The notes: a model not told the origin generated them from the sequence alone. A DNA stretch of 43,696 nucleotides from Malikia spinosa (GCF_002980625.1 NZ_PVLR01000064.1:1-43696); one strand, 5' to 3'. Shown: positions 28,596-37,766, counted from the stretch's first letter. Program-made: numbers and translations.

Positions 28596-29398
28596 GCGCG
28601 GACCTCATCGGCAGGGATTGCAGGCTCCAGCGGCGGGCGGTACACCACAAGGCGCTCGGCCCATTGCTGCCAATGCGCCGCCGGAATGTCGGCCTGGGTC
28701 ACCCACAGCACCGCGCGATGGTGTTCTGGCCGCACCTGTTCCCAATGCTCCAGGCATTCGATGTTGGCTGGCAGGGGGGTGGCACGGGTCCACCAGTGGC
28801 GGCTGCCGGCCTGCTGGACGAAGGCGATCGGTTCGCCATTGACCACATGCGCCGACACGCGGGTGATGTTGATCTTGGGCGCCTCGACCCGCCAGCCCAG
28901 GTGGCGACCCAGTATGTCCACCGGAATGGTCTTGCCGACATCGGACGCGGTTGTCAGCACGGCGGTGGCGCCGAGCAGGTCAGCCACGCGTTCGCTCATG
29001 GCGTTGGCGCCACCGACATGGCCCGACAGCACCGGAATGACGAACTGACCCGCATCGTCGACCACGGTCACGCCCGGGTCTTCGTCCTTGCCTTTGAGGT
29101 GGGAGGCGATCAGCCGAACCACGGCCCCGAGCGAGACCAGGAACACCAGCTGGTCGTACTGTGCGAACAGGCGGGGGATTTCGTCGCGCAAGGCGCCTGC
29201 GTAGGCATGCACCGGCTGTGGCAGGTCGGCAAAGGTGGCAGAGAACTTGCTCGCGCTGCAGACATGGGCCTGCGGCAGATCGCGTGCCAGGCGCGCGGCC
29301 AGCGCCGCGCCATGCCTGGTGATGGCAACCAGGCAGATCCGGTGCTCGACCTCGGTCAGTGCGGGTGCCGACAGCACCACGGTGGTCTCTGCACTCAT
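28592..29398 (-). CDS. cbiG: Cobalt-precorrin-5A hydrolase CbiG, N-terminal and central domains only
   Basis: CbiG opens the C20 delta-lactone of cobalt-precorrin-5A in the cobalt-early pathway. This 268-residue protein has the N-terminal domain (LVAITRHGAALAARLARDL, LVFLVSLGAVVRLIA, DPGVTVVDDAGQFVIPVLSG, GHVGGANAMSERVADLLGAT) and the middle region (PIDILGR-like VDILGRHLGW). The usual C-terminal domain is missing here and appears at the start of the next gene, fused to CbiH. So the domain was moved across the gene border rather than lost. 4-bp overlaps with both neighbours. Confidence 0.88.
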   Translation of the reverse strand: MSAETTVVLSAPALTEVEHRICLVAITRHGAALAARLARDLPQAHVCSASKFSATFADLPQPVHAYAGALRDEIPRLFAQYDQLVFLVSLGAVVRLIASHLKGKDEDPGVTVVDDAGQFVIPVLSGHVGGANAMSERVADLLGATAVLTTASDVGKTIPVDILGRHLGWRVEAPKINITRVSAHVVNGEPIAFVQQAGSRHWWTRATPLPANIECLEHWEQVRPEHHRAVLWVTQADIPAAHWQQWAERLVVYRPPLEPAIPADEVRA

Positions 29399-30219
29399 GG
29401 CGTCACTTCCTCCTGCGCCACGGGGACGGTGCCCAGGCTGGTCTTCTTCAGGCAGCCCCTGATCCGTTCACCGCGCACGCGGTGCGGGTTCTTCACGATC
29501 AACAGGGACAGATAGCTGACCCGCTGACCGCGCAGGGCCAGCAGGTCAGCGCCGGACAGGCGCCGTTCATCCTCGGCTCCGACGCGTTCGATGAAATGTG
29601 CATGGGCCAACAAACCCTTGTCTTCCAGCCAGGTCAGCAGCTCGTCCAGCAGGGGCTTGATCTTCATCAACACCAGGGTGTCGAAGTCGTGCAGCAGCCG
29701 GTCCACCGCACCAACGCCATAGGCTGCCGGCACGATGGCGACCGTGTCGTCCTGCTCGGCGAACGGCTCACCGACATCGGCACAGGCGGCGGTGAAGGAG
29801 TTCACGCCCGCGATCACCTGCAGCGGCAAGTCAGCGTCGAGCGCGCGCAAGGTGCGGGCCAGGTGGCCGAAGGTGGCGTAGGTGCTGGCATCGCCCTCGA
29901 CCAGGAACAGCACATCGCGTCCGGCTTGCAGCCAGGGCAACACGGTGTGGGCGGCTTTCAGCCAGGCCCGCGCCAGTTTTTCGCCATCGTGCGTCATGGG
30001 AAACAGCAGCTGCGCGTGGTCGGCCGGCGGAACCAACCCGGCTCGGGTCACGATGTCCAGCGCGTAGCTGGGCGTCTTGCCGCTGCGCGCGGGATAGACC
30101 CACACGGTGTCGCGGCGCTGCAAGGCGGCCCAGGCGGCACGGGTGATCAAGCCCGGAGCGCCCGGACCCAGGGAGACGCCCCACAAAGTGCCTCGGCGGG
30201 GATGTTCAGCTTCAGTCAT
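29395..30219 (-). CDS. cbiL: Precorrin-2 / cobalt-factor II C20-methyltransferase
   Basis: SAM-dependent methylation at C20, first step after cobalt insertion in this pathway. The 274 residues carry the family glycine motif GVSLGPGAPGLIT, FLVEGDASTYATFGHL (substrate loop), VIAGVNSFTAACADVGEP and VLMKIKP. Overlaps cbiG (4 bp) and cbiET (8 bp). CbiL rather than CobI is used as the name because the operon has the cobalt-early gene set. Confidence 0.93.
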   Translation of the reverse strand: MTEAEHPRRGTLWGVSLGPGAPGLITRAAWAALQRRDTVWVYPARSGKTPSYALDIVTRAGLVPPADHAQLLFPMTHDGEKLARAWLKAAHTVLPWLQAGRDVLFLVEGDASTYATFGHLARTLRALDADLPLQVIAGVNSFTAACADVGEPFAEQDDTVAIVPAAYGVGAVDRLLHDFDTLVLMKIKPLLDELLTWLEDKGLLAHAHFIERVGAEDERRLSGADLLALRGQRVSYLSLLIVKNPHRVRGERIRGCLKKTSLGTVPVAQEEVTP

Positions 30220-31549
30220 GTGCGGGCCTCTGAGGTTCGGGTTTGTGGGCGCAGACCAGCCATACCGGGTTTTCGGCCGCCATGCGGTGCATGTGCAGAA
30301 TCGGCTTGCTGCGGGAGGCCTGCAGTTGCAACACGTCCCATGACAGCTCGGCCGCAGCCGCAGCGCCTTGCAGCGTGGCGGTGGCCGTGGCCAGGTTTTC
30401 CAGGGTGACGAAGTTCATCACGAGATGTCCGCCCGGGCGCAAGCGGCGCAGCACGAGGTAGATGAGCTCGGCCAGTTCGCCGCCCGAGCCGCCGATGAAC
30501 ACGGCGTCCGGGTTGGGCCAGTGGTCCAGCTGCTGCGGTGCCTTGCCCAGTGCCAGGCTGTAGTTGCTGACGCCGAAGGCGGCATGGTTGCGCGCGGCAA
30601 TCGCATGGTCGGCCTCGTTCTTCTCGATCGCATACACATGGCCCTTCGGGCAGAGCCGTGCCGCCTCCAGTCCCACCGAGCCCGAGCCGGCACCGATGTC
30701 CCAGACCACGCTGTGGGCGCGCAGTTGCAGCCTGGCCAGGCTGACCGCGCGCACCTCCTGCTTGGTGATCAGACCCTTGTCGGGCTGGCGTTGCTCGTAG
30801 GCGCTGTCCGCCAGCCCGATCTGCACTGGCATGGGCCGCGGCCGAGTCCGCCACAACAGCACCACGTTCAGCGCCGGAAAAGCCATCTGGGCGGCGTCCG
30901 ATGGCGCCAGTTGCGACCACACCCGTTCAGTGGCTTGCAGCAGGTCGGCGGCGACCGCGAGCTGGAAGTCGTCGCCCAGTCCCTCGGTCAGCAGCAGACG
31001 GGCCAGCCGGTCCGGGCTGTTGGCCGGGCTGGTCAGTACCAGCAGGCGCTCCTGCGCGCGCACGGCCTGCGCCAGCGGGTACAAACCATGCTCGGGGCGG
31101 CTACCGCGCGACCATTCTCCGGCGTCCTTGCCGTGGACCGACAAGATGGCGGCGTCCTGCCACGCCAGGCCGACTCGCGCGCAGGCCAGCTGCAGGGTGG
31201 ACAGGTTGGGCAGGATTTCCAGCGCATCAAGGCACAGCTGCTGCGCCAGGTAGGGTGCAATGCCATGGCACAGCGGGTCACCCGTGGCCAGCACCACGCA
31301 GGCCTGGTTCGCGGCCCGGGCCGCGCGTATCCATTCGGGCAAGGCGCCGAGCTGTCCTGTCAGGTCATGCAACACCACGCCGGGTTTGCATTCGCGTGCG
31401 AACAGCGCCAGGGTGCGGCTGCCGCCCACCACGACATCGGCGGTGCGCAGGTGGGCCAGTGCGGTGGCGCTCAGGCTGGCCACCCCGTCGTCGAGCACGC
31501 CGATCACGCGGCAGGGGTTGGGATCTTGGCGCAGGGAGTGGCTGGTCAT
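30212..31549 (-). CDS. cbiET: Precorrin-6B/7 methyltransferase-decarboxylase, CbiE-CbiT fusion (CobL type)
   Basis: Methylates C5 and C15 and decarboxylates the C12 acetate side chain. The 445-residue fusion has CbiE first (VIGVLDDGVASLSATAL, VVLATGDPLCHGI, EILPNLSTLQLACARVGL) and CbiT second, a Rossmann methyltransferase with VWDIGAGSGSVGLEAARL and VYAIEKNEADHAIAARN and PDAVFIGGSGG. CobL-type fusions are common outside enteric bacteria. 4-bp overlap with cbiD, 8-bp with cbiL. Confidence 0.94.
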   Translation of the reverse strand: MTSHSLRQDPNPCRVIGVLDDGVASLSATALAHLRTADVVVGGSRTLALFARECKPGVVLHDLTGQLGALPEWIRAARAANQACVVLATGDPLCHGIAPYLAQQLCLDALEILPNLSTLQLACARVGLAWQDAAILSVHGKDAGEWSRGSRPEHGLYPLAQAVRAQERLLVLTSPANSPDRLARLLLTEGLGDDFQLAVAADLLQATERVWSQLAPSDAAQMAFPALNVVLLWRTRPRPMPVQIGLADSAYEQRQPDKGLITKQEVRAVSLARLQLRAHSVVWDIGAGSGSVGLEAARLCPKGHVYAIEKNEADHAIAARNHAAFGVSNYSLALGKAPQQLDHWPNPDAVFIGGSGGELAELIYLVLRRLRPGGHLVMNFVTLENLATATATLQGAAAAAELSWDVLQLQASRSKPILHMHRMAAENPVWLVCAHKPEPQRPAHD

Positions 31550-32748
31550 TCGGTGTCGAAGTCCGGGTGCTGGATATGGCCAATGCCGGTGCGCCCGGCA
31601 GTGACGGGCGAGGCGCCTTCATCGGCCAGAGCCGACCACAGGTCGGCCACTTTCTGGCCGGCAAAGTCACACACCAGCACCCGCAACTGGAAGGCGTTGC
31701 CGTAGCGCTCAGGCGCGGTCAGGGTGTCGATGGCGGCTTGCGCCAGTGCGTGGTGAAAGGCTGGGCCCAGTCCGCGCTCCACCATCAGCTCGGCGCCAAA
31801 GCGCGCGGTTTCAGCCTGTGCGATGGCCTGGCAGTCCGCCTCGCTGGCACCAATGTCGCGCGCCAGGCGAGCGACGAGATCGGTGTCGACCTCGGCGCGA
31901 TTGGCGTGGGTGATGGTTTCGCCCTGGGCGATCTTGGTGAGCTTGCCCACCATCACGCCCAGCACCACCAGGCGGATGCCTTGCGCCACCACCTCGTCGA
32001 GGGCGTAGCGCAGGAAATCGCCCATCTGCACGAAACAGGCTGCCGGCAATTCGGGACGCTGCTGGCGCAGCTCGGTCATGGCAAAGCTTTCAGTGCGCCC
32101 GCCCGTGGTCAGGGCCACCATGCCATGACCCAGCGTGGCCGCCACCTGGATGCCCTGGACCACGCTGGCGCGCCAGGCCGCCGTCGAATAGGGTTTGACG
32201 ATGCCCGTGGTACCCAGGATGCTGATGCCGCCCAGGATGCCCAGGCGCGCGTTGGTGGTCTTGCGGGCCATGTCCTGGCCCCCTGGCACGCTGATGGTGA
32301 TTTCCAGTCCGTGCTCGGCCAGCAGGCCCGGGGCCGCTTCGCGGATGTTGTCCAGGATGTTCTGCCTGGGCACCGGATTGATGGCAGGACCGCCGACCTC
32401 CAGGCCAAGGCCCGGCATTGTCACCGTGCCCACGCCTTCGCCGGCGCGGTAGAGCAGGGTGCCTGGCTGGTGTGGCAGCAAACGCAAGTCGACGGTCAGG
32501 TGGGCACCGTCGGTGCAGTCCGGATCGTCGCCGGCGAACTTCACCACCACCGCATGCGCGGTTCGCTCGTCGCAGCGGCCATCCTGCACCGCAAAAGATA
32601 TCCGGCTGCCGTTGGGCAGCAGGCTTTCAATCTCGGCGGGTACCTGGCCCTGAGCCAGCCCGATGGCCGCCGCTCGTGCCGCTGCGGCTGAACAGGCTCC
32701 GGTGGTGAAGCCGGTGCGCGTGCCGCGCGGGGAGTTCTTGTCCATCAT
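31546..32748 (-). CDS. cbiD: Cobalt-precorrin-5B C1-methyltransferase CbiD
   Basis: C1 methylation in the cobalt-early route, replacing CobF of the aerobic pathway; its presence is a strong pathway marker. The 400 residues include GTRTGFTTGACSAAAARAA near the N-terminus, GEGVGTVTMPGLGLEVGGPAINPVPR, ISVPGGQDMARKTTNARLGI and GISILGTTGIVKPYS. Six bp separate it from cbiC, one of the two joints of the 14-gene run without overlap. Confidence 0.95.
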   Translation of the reverse strand: MMDKNSPRGTRTGFTTGACSAAAARAAAIGLAQGQVPAEIESLLPNGSRISFAVQDGRCDERTAHAVVVKFAGDDPDCTDGAHLTVDLRLLPHQPGTLLYRAGEGVGTVTMPGLGLEVGGPAINPVPRQNILDNIREAAPGLLAEHGLEITISVPGGQDMARKTTNARLGILGGISILGTTGIVKPYSTAAWRASVVQGIQVAATLGHGMVALTTGGRTESFAMTELRQQRPELPAACFVQMGDFLRYALDEVVAQGIRLVVLGVMVGKLTKIAQGETITHANRAEVDTDLVARLARDIGASEADCQAIAQAETARFGAELMVERGLGPAFHHALAQAAIDTLTAPERYGNAFQLRVLVCDFAGQKVADLWSALADEGASPVTAGRTGIGHIQHPDFDTE

Positions 32749-32754
32749 GCGGTG

Positions 32755-33444
32755 TCAGGCCTGGGCGGATGTCAGGGTTTTCTGACGCGCTTCGGCCAGC
32801 GCCAGCAAGGCATGCAATGCCGCCACCACCAGGGTCGAGCCTCCCTTGCGGCCCCGGATCACGATCCAGGGCACCGCGTCGAGTTCAGCCATCAGGTCTT
32901 TCGACTCCGCGGCAGAGACGAAACCCACCGGCATGCCCACCACCAGTGCGGGGCGCACACCTTCCTCGCGAATCTGGCGCACCAGTTCGATCAAGGCCGT
33001 GGGCGCATTGCCAATGCCCACGATGGCGCCGTCGAGCAAGCCCTGGCGCCGGGCCTTGCGCATGGCCTGCACCGCACGGGTGGTGTTTTCGGCCTGCGCC
33101 TGGGCAATCACATCGGCATCGCTGATGAATTGATGGGCGTGCATGCCAAAGTGGGCCAGCCTGGGGGCCGACAGGCCCGAGCAGATCATCTCCACATCGG
33201 CCACCACGGGCGTGCCGCCGCGCAGCATGGCGGCGATGCCGGCGCTCACCGCCTCGGGGTGAAAGTCGGTCAGGCCGTTGAACTCGAAATCGGCATTGGC
33301 GTGGATCATGCGTCGCACGATCGGCCACTGGACTTCGGTGTAGCGGTAGGACCCCGCCTCGGCGTCAATGATGGCGAAGCTGTCATGCTCGATCGCCTGT
33401 CCGGCGCTCGTCAGCTGTTCGGTGACGGTATTGACCGTGCTCAT
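32755..33444 (-). CDS. cbiC: Precorrin-8X methylmutase
   Basis: Moves the C11 methyl group to C12, forming (hydrogeno)cobyrinate. The 229 residues include VADVEMICSGL, MRKARRQGLLDGAIVGIGNAPTA-like text, VVGMPVGFVSAAESKDLM and IRGRKGGSTL, all family motifs around the active-site His. Overlaps cbiX by 4 bp. Confidence 0.95.
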   Translation of the reverse strand: MSTVNTVTEQLTSAGQAIEHDSFAIIDAEAGSYRYTEVQWPIVRRMIHANADFEFNGLTDFHPEAVSAGIAAMLRGGTPVVADVEMICSGLSAPRLAHFGMHAHQFISDADVIAQAQAENTTRAVQAMRKARRQGLLDGAIVGIGNAPTALIELVRQIREEGVRPALVVGMPVGFVSAAESKDLMAELDAVPWIVIRGRKGGSTLVVAALHALLALAEARQKTLTSAQA

Positions 33445-34343
33445 GCCAGGGCCTCCGCCAAGGCGCCCTGCAACAGCACCGGGACGGCCTGTTGATGGGT
33501 GTGCGCATGGGAATGCCCATGCCCGAGGTCATGGGCAAGTTCGCGCAGGCTGCAGCCGTCGCAAGGCATCTTGCTGTCGGGCTTGCCAGCTTGAAGGTCC
33601 GCAGCGCGCTGCTCCAGCAGCTCGAAGATTTCAGGCTCCAGGCCGAACTGCGTGCCGCAGGCAAAACGCATCTGCGGGTACTGGCCGCGCAAGTGTTCCA
33701 CCTGGCGCTGGATGCGCTGCATCAAGGTACCGGTGTAGAGGTAGTACGGCAGCACGATCACCTGCTTGATGCCGAGCAGGGCCTGACGCTGCACCACCCG
33801 TTCCAGCCTGGGGTAGGTGATGCCGGTGAAAGCCAGGTCGACCAGCTCGTGGTCAGTTTCCTCCTGCAGCCAGCGCGCCATCTTGGCCATGTCGCCGTTG
33901 GCGGCACGGTCCGACGAGCCACGCCCCAGCAACACCACCCCGGTGGTGGTGGGGTCAGGCATGTCCAGCGCAGCCATGGCCTGGCGCAGGCGACGCCTGA
34001 GGATGAGCAGGATCGGATCGCAAGCGGTCAGATGCGGTCCGTACAGGTACTCCACGCCCGGCGCGTGCTCGCGCGCGTGTTCGATCGCCTCCGGGATTTC
34101 CATCTTCACATGGCCAGCCGCGTTCAGGATCAAGGGCAGCACCAGCACCCGGCGGGCACCCTGTGCCGCCGACACCAGGCCGTCGTGCAGCGAGGGCGAG
34201 GCGAATTCGATGAAGCACAGCTCGATGCGCCAGTCCGGGCGGCGCGCACGCCATTGCTCGACAAAGACCTGGATTTCCTGATTGCCCGATGCCTCGCGGG
34301 AACCGTGCCCCACGAGAAGAAGGGTGTCTGTCGTGCTGCTCAT
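33441..34343 (-). CDS. cbiX: Sirohydrochlorin cobaltochelatase, long CbiX with MxCxxC and His-rich tail
   Basis: Inserts Co2+ into sirohydrochlorin, the early cobalt step. The 300 residues form two CbiX-type halves. The N half has the active His motifs LLVGHGSREAS and NAAGHVKMEIPEA. The C half is degenerate (LLGRGSSD instead of GHGS; LPYYLYTGT without His). The tail has MPCDGC (Cys261, Cys264), matching the MxCxxC motif linked with a 4Fe-4S cluster in Bacillus megaterium CbiX, and then HGHSHAHTH (275-283), a metal-binding His run. The ATG at 34343 overlaps the cbiF stop (ATGA). Upstream in-frame sequence lies inside cbiF. Confidence 0.93.
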   Translation of the reverse strand: MSSTTDTLLLVGHGSREASGNQEIQVFVEQWRARRPDWRIELCFIEFASPSLHDGLVSAAQGARRVLVLPLILNAAGHVKMEIPEAIEHAREHAPGVEYLYGPHLTACDPILLILRRRLRQAMAALDMPDPTTTGVVLLGRGSSDRAANGDMAKMARWLQEETDHELVDLAFTGITYPRLERVVQRQALLGIKQVIVLPYYLYTGTLMQRIQRQVEHLRGQYPQMRFACGTQFGLEPEIFELLEQRAADLQAGKPDSKMPCDGCSLRELAHDLGHGHSHAHTHQQAVPVLLQGALAEALA

Positions 34344-35131
34344 GCAATGGCCTTTCTGAAACGGTGGGTGAAAGCGGGGTCGTACAACTTGGAGCGGACC
34401 AGCTGGTCCCAGCTGGCAGCGCCCAGCGTCGGGCTGGCGATGACCATGGCCTGGCTGACAATGCCCGCGTCGCGGCAACGCTGCTTGATGTCGGCCAGGG
34501 TGCCGCGCACGATGCGTTCTTCCCCGGGCCAGCTGGCCTTGTGGACCACCAGCATGGGCGCAGCATCGGGCCAGCCGGCGGACCGCAAACCGGCCTCGAC
34601 CTTGTGCAACAAGGTGATCGACAGGAAGATGCACAGCGTGGTGCGATGTGCCGCCAGCGCGGCCAGGTCTTCCCCGGGCGGCATCGGAGTACGACCCTCG
34701 ACGCGTGTGAAGATCACGCTCTGGGTCACTTCAGGCAGAGTCATCGATTCCCCGGCCGCCGCCATCGAAGCCATCGCCGACGACACGCCGGGCACCACCG
34801 CCCAGGCGATGCCGGCGGCCGTCAATGGCCGGGTCGTCTCGATCAAGGCACCGTACAGCGCCGGGTCGCCGGTCTGCAGGCGCACCACCGTCGGGTGCTG
34901 GTGGGCTTGTTCCGTGAGCCATTGCGTCATCTGCTCCAGCGTCATGTCCTTGGAGTCCCGGATCAGGCAAGCCGCCGGGGCGTAGCGGGTCGCCGCCTGG
35001 TCGACCAGCGAGCCGGCGAACAGCACTGCGCCAGCCTGCTCCAGCAGCCTGCGGCCCTTGACGGTGATGAGTTCCGGGTCGCCGGGGCCGGCGCCCACGA
35101 ACCAGACGGTGCCGGTAGTTGCGGGGATCAT
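34340..35131 (-). CDS. cbiF: Precorrin-4 / cobalt-precorrin-4 C11-methyltransferase
   Basis: SAM-dependent methylation at C11. The 263 residues contain VWFVGAGPGDPELITVKGRR, AGAVLFAGSLVD, VVRLQTGDPALYGAL, VVPGVSSAMASMAAAGES, LPEVTQSVIFTR and MPPGEDLAALAAH, the full CbiF/CobM motif set. 4-bp overlaps with cbiO and cbiX. Confidence 0.95.
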   Translation of the reverse strand: MIPATTGTVWFVGAGPGDPELITVKGRRLLEQAGAVLFAGSLVDQAATRYAPAACLIRDSKDMTLEQMTQWLTEQAHQHPTVVRLQTGDPALYGALIETTRPLTAAGIAWAVVPGVSSAMASMAAAGESMTLPEVTQSVIFTRVEGRTPMPPGEDLAALAAHRTTLCIFLSITLLHKVEAGLRSAGWPDAAPMLVVHKASWPGEERIVRGTLADIKQRCRDAGIVSQAMVIASPTLGAASWDQLVRSKLYDPAFTHRFRKAIA

Positions 35132-36012
35132 AAAAATCGGGGCTCTGAAAGAATGGAGGAAAACGGATGGCCGATGCCAATGCGGGCAGGAGGCAAGGTG
35201 GCCAGCAACGCCTCGACGCTGCGTGGCGCCGTCTGCTCGGCGATCCAGCCCCGCTCGGTCAGCGCCGCATGCAGGCGCAGGACCAGCGGCAAGGGTTGTA
35301 CTGCGACACGCAAGGCCTCGGTGTGCTGAGGCAGGTCGGCAGCCGGGAACGACGCGCTGCAGCGGCCGGCTGCCAGCAGGTGGATATCGTCCGCCCAGCG
35401 ATAGGCAAAGTCCACATCGTGCGAAGTCAGCACCACGGTGACACCCTGGTCGATCAATCCGTCGAGCAAGACCGCCAGCTCATGCTGCATCTCTGCGTCC
35501 AGCCCGGCCATCGGCTCGTCGAGCAGCAGCACCCGGGGTTGCATGGCCAGCACCCCGGCGATGCAGACGCGTTTCTTCTGGCCGAAACTCAGCTCCTGCA
35601 CTGGCCGGTCGACATGCTCGGCCATGCCGACCGCCAACAGGGCTTGCACCACCAGCTGTCGCACCTGGCGTTCGTCCAGCCCCAGATTGAGCGGACCAAA
35701 CGACACGTCCTCGTACACGTTCGCGGAAAACAGCTGCCGGTCGGGGTTCTGGAACACCAGCCCCACTTCCTGCCGCACCCGCTGCAAGCCTTGACGTCGG
35801 TAGTCGATCGGCTGCCCCCGAAAATGCACCTGGCCAGCCTGAGGGCGCAACAGCGCGTTCAGGTGTTGCAGCAAGGTCGTCTTGCCCGCGCCGTTGGCGC
35901 CCAGAATGGCGTGGCGGGCCGCAGCACGCAAACGCAAGGAACAATGCTGCAGGCCAGCACGCCCGTCGGGGTACACATGCCCGACCTCGATCAATTCCAG
36001 CACGGCGGTCAT
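35128..36012 (-). CDS. cbiO: Cobalt ECF transporter ATPase
   Basis: ATP-hydrolysing subunit of the CbiMNQO cobalt importer. The 294 residues show Walker A GANGAGKTT, Q-loop LVFQNPDRQLFSANVYEDVSF, the signature LSFGQKKRV, Walker B VLLLDEPMAG and the switch His in LTSHDVDFAYRWAD. The Q-loop D-R-Q-L-F text is typical of ECF ATPases. The ATG at 36012 overlaps the cbiQ stop. One ATPase gene only, so it acts as a homodimer. Confidence 0.94.
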   Translation of the reverse strand: MTAVLELIEVGHVYPDGRAGLQHCSLRLRAAARHAILGANGAGKTTLLQHLNALLRPQAGQVHFRGQPIDYRRQGLQRVRQEVGLVFQNPDRQLFSANVYEDVSFGPLNLGLDERQVRQLVVQALLAVGMAEHVDRPVQELSFGQKKRVCIAGVLAMQPRVLLLDEPMAGLDAEMQHELAVLLDGLIDQGVTVVLTSHDVDFAYRWADDIHLLAAGRCSASFPAADLPQHTEALRVAVQPLPLVLRLHAALTERGWIAEQTAPRSVEALLATLPPARIGIGHPFSSILSEPRFL

Positions 36013-36758
36013 ACCGACAGTCTCCAGGCCAGCAGCAACACCCCCACCCCGGCGGCACTGCCCAACGCAATGTGGCGACCAGCGTGGACAAACAGGGGAG
36101 TCAAGAAGCGCAAACTGCCATCGCTGCAGCGTGCCTCGGCAGCCGTTTGCAGACCGCGTGCCCGAAACGCCACCTGGGCGGCCAGATTGCCCACCAGCAG
36201 TCCCATCGAACGCAGCGACCGCACCGGGCTGCTGAACCCGAGCCGGGCCGATTGAGCGGCCAATGTGTCGCGGCTGGCGTCGGCCAACACGAACAGCAGG
36301 CGGTAGCACAGCACCATCAGATCCAGCAACACCTCGGGACAGTGCAGCCGGCGCAACAAGGCCAGCAGATGCGACAAGGGCGTGGTGAGCACCAGTGCCA
36401 ACAAGGCTGACAGCGCCGCCAGGGCACGAGCGCTGACCATCACAGCCGGCGCCAGCGCGGCCAGATCCAGGCGCAACGCCCAGCCCGCCTCGGCAGACCA
36501 GGCGATGGAACCGAGCAGGGACAGCACAGACAGCGCCAGGAAACCCAGCGGGGCAGCCGCCACGCGCAGGTACCAGCCCAGGCGCACGCCAGCACCTAGC
36601 CATGTCGCCATGAAGCAGGCCCCCGCCACAGCCAAGGCTGCAGCAGGTGTTTGCGCCAGATAGGCCGCTGCCAGCCCCGCCAGGGCAAAAATGCCTTTGG
36701 CTGCGGGCGTCACGGCGTACCAGCGGTTGTGGTGCGCCGAGCGCTCAACAATCCACAC
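36009..36758 (-). CDS. cbiQ: Cobalt ECF transporter transmembrane coupling protein
   Basis: T-component coupling CbiO to the CbiM substrate protein. About 249 residues with 5-6 hydrophobic segments and the two short Ala-Arg-Gly-type coupling motifs (DASRDTLAAQSARLGF; VAFRARGLQTAAEAR). The start is uncertain. GTG at 36758 gives [22 protein letters not shown], which fits the family N-terminus and overlaps cbiN by 14 bp. ATG at 36809 gives 17 more residues and a 65-bp overlap. Confidence 0.85.
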   Translation of the reverse strand: MWIVERSAHHNRWYAVTPAAKGIFALAGLAAAYLAQTPAAALAVAGACFMATWLGAGVRLGWYLRVAAAPLGFLALSVLSLLGSIAWSAEAGWALRLDLAALAPAVMVSARALAALSALLALVLTTPLSHLLALLRRLHCPEVLLDLMVLCYRLLFVLADASRDTLAAQSARLGFSSPVRSLRSMGLLVGNLAAQVAFRARGLQTAAEARCSDGSLRFLTPLFVHAGRHIALGSAAGVGVLLLAWRLSV

Positions 36759-37092
36759 GGGACGGGATCGGATCAGGCTGGCGAACTGGCTGAGACTGGC
36801 GCAGCGCATGCCGGGTGACCGACACACCAAACCAGTAGCCGATGAAACCAGCCCCCAGTGCCGCTTGCAGGGCAAACAGCAAGGATTCGATCTCGCTGCT
36901 GGCCGGTTGCCACAGGGGCTCGAACCAGGCCAAGTAAGCCGGCGCCAGGGCCAGGATCATGTCTTGTGCCTGGCGGTCCGAACCGGCGAACCATTCGGTT
37001 CCGGCTGCCGGCTCGATGCCGGCCACCCACCACAGCGGCAAGATGGTCAGGCCCAACAGGGCGGCCACGATCAGCAGATTGGATCTTTTCAT
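36745..37092 (-). CDS. cbiN: Cobalt transporter auxiliary subunit CbiN
   Basis: Small membrane protein that assists CbiM in metal loading. The 115 residues have two hydrophobic helices ([20 protein letters not shown] near the N-terminus; [16 protein letters not shown]) around a periplasmic loop ([32 protein letters not shown]), as expected for CbiN. Its ATG overlaps the cbiM stop by 4 bp. Confidence 0.88.
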   Translation of the reverse strand: MKRSNLLIVAALLGLTILPLWWVAGIEPAAGTEWFAGSDRQAQDMILALAPAYLAWFEPLWQPASSEIESLLFALQAALGAGFIGYWFGVSVTRHALRQSQPVRQPDPIPSRVDC

Positions 37093-37766
37093 GCCCGGCC
37101 TCCCGTCGCCGGGAACAGCCGCATCTGGCTCAGTTCATCCGGGTGGTAGCGGCGCAAGGCCTTGACGACCAGAACGGTCAGCAAGCCCTCGCTGATGGCC
37201 AGCGGGATTTGCGTCAGCGCAAAAATGCCAGCGAACTTGGCCAAAGAGCCCGCGGCACCTCCTACCGGATCGGGAAAGGCCCAGGCCAGTTGCAGCGAGG
37301 TGGTCAGGTAAGTCGCCAGGTTGCCCAGGCAGGCCCCCAGAAAGACCGCTCCGATCCAGGGCAGACCGAATAAGCGCAATAGCCGGAACAGGCCATGGGC
37401 CACGAACGGGCCGACGATGCCCATGGCAAACAGATTCGCTCCCAGGGTCGTCAATCCACCGTGCGCCAGCAGCAAAGCCTGAAACAGCAACACGACAAAC
37501 GCAATCGGCACCATGACCCAGGGACCGAACAGCAAGGCACCCAAACCTACGCCGGTCGGGTGTGAACTGCTGCCAGTGACCGAAGGCAGCTTGAGCGCGG
37601 ACAGCAGAAAACTGAACGCGGCAGCGACACCGAGCAACATGCGCCGCTCAGGGTGTTGGCGAATGTCGCGGCGTACCGCATGAAGGCCGTAGGCCAGAAA
37701 AGGGGTAGCTGCTACCGACCAGCCGAGCGCGTGCTCGAGTGGCAGGAAACCTTCCATGATGTGCAT
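37089..37766 (-). CDS. cbiM: Cobalt transporter substrate-binding membrane protein CbiM
   Basis: S-component of the cobalt importer. The 225-residue protein begins MHIMEGFLP; the N-terminal Met-His2 amino-group/imidazole chelate binds Co2+ in the family, so this start is functionally fixed. [17 protein letters not shown] holds the other conserved His. About 6-7 membrane segments. GGGAGG lies about 7 nt before the ATG and is inside an inhibitory hairpin (37764-37815) downstream of a cobalamin riboswitch. First gene of the 14-gene cobalamin operon. Confidence 0.95.
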   Translation of the reverse strand: MHIMEGFLPLEHALGWSVAATPFLAYGLHAVRRDIRQHPERRMLLGVAAAFSFLLSALKLPSVTGSSSHPTGVGLGALLFGPWVMVPIAFVVLLFQALLLAHGGLTTLGANLFAMGIVGPFVAHGLFRLLRLFGLPWIGAVFLGACLGNLATYLTTSLQLAWAFPDPVGGAAGSLAKFAGIFALTQIPLAISEGLLTVLVVKALRRYHPDELSQMRLFPATGGRA

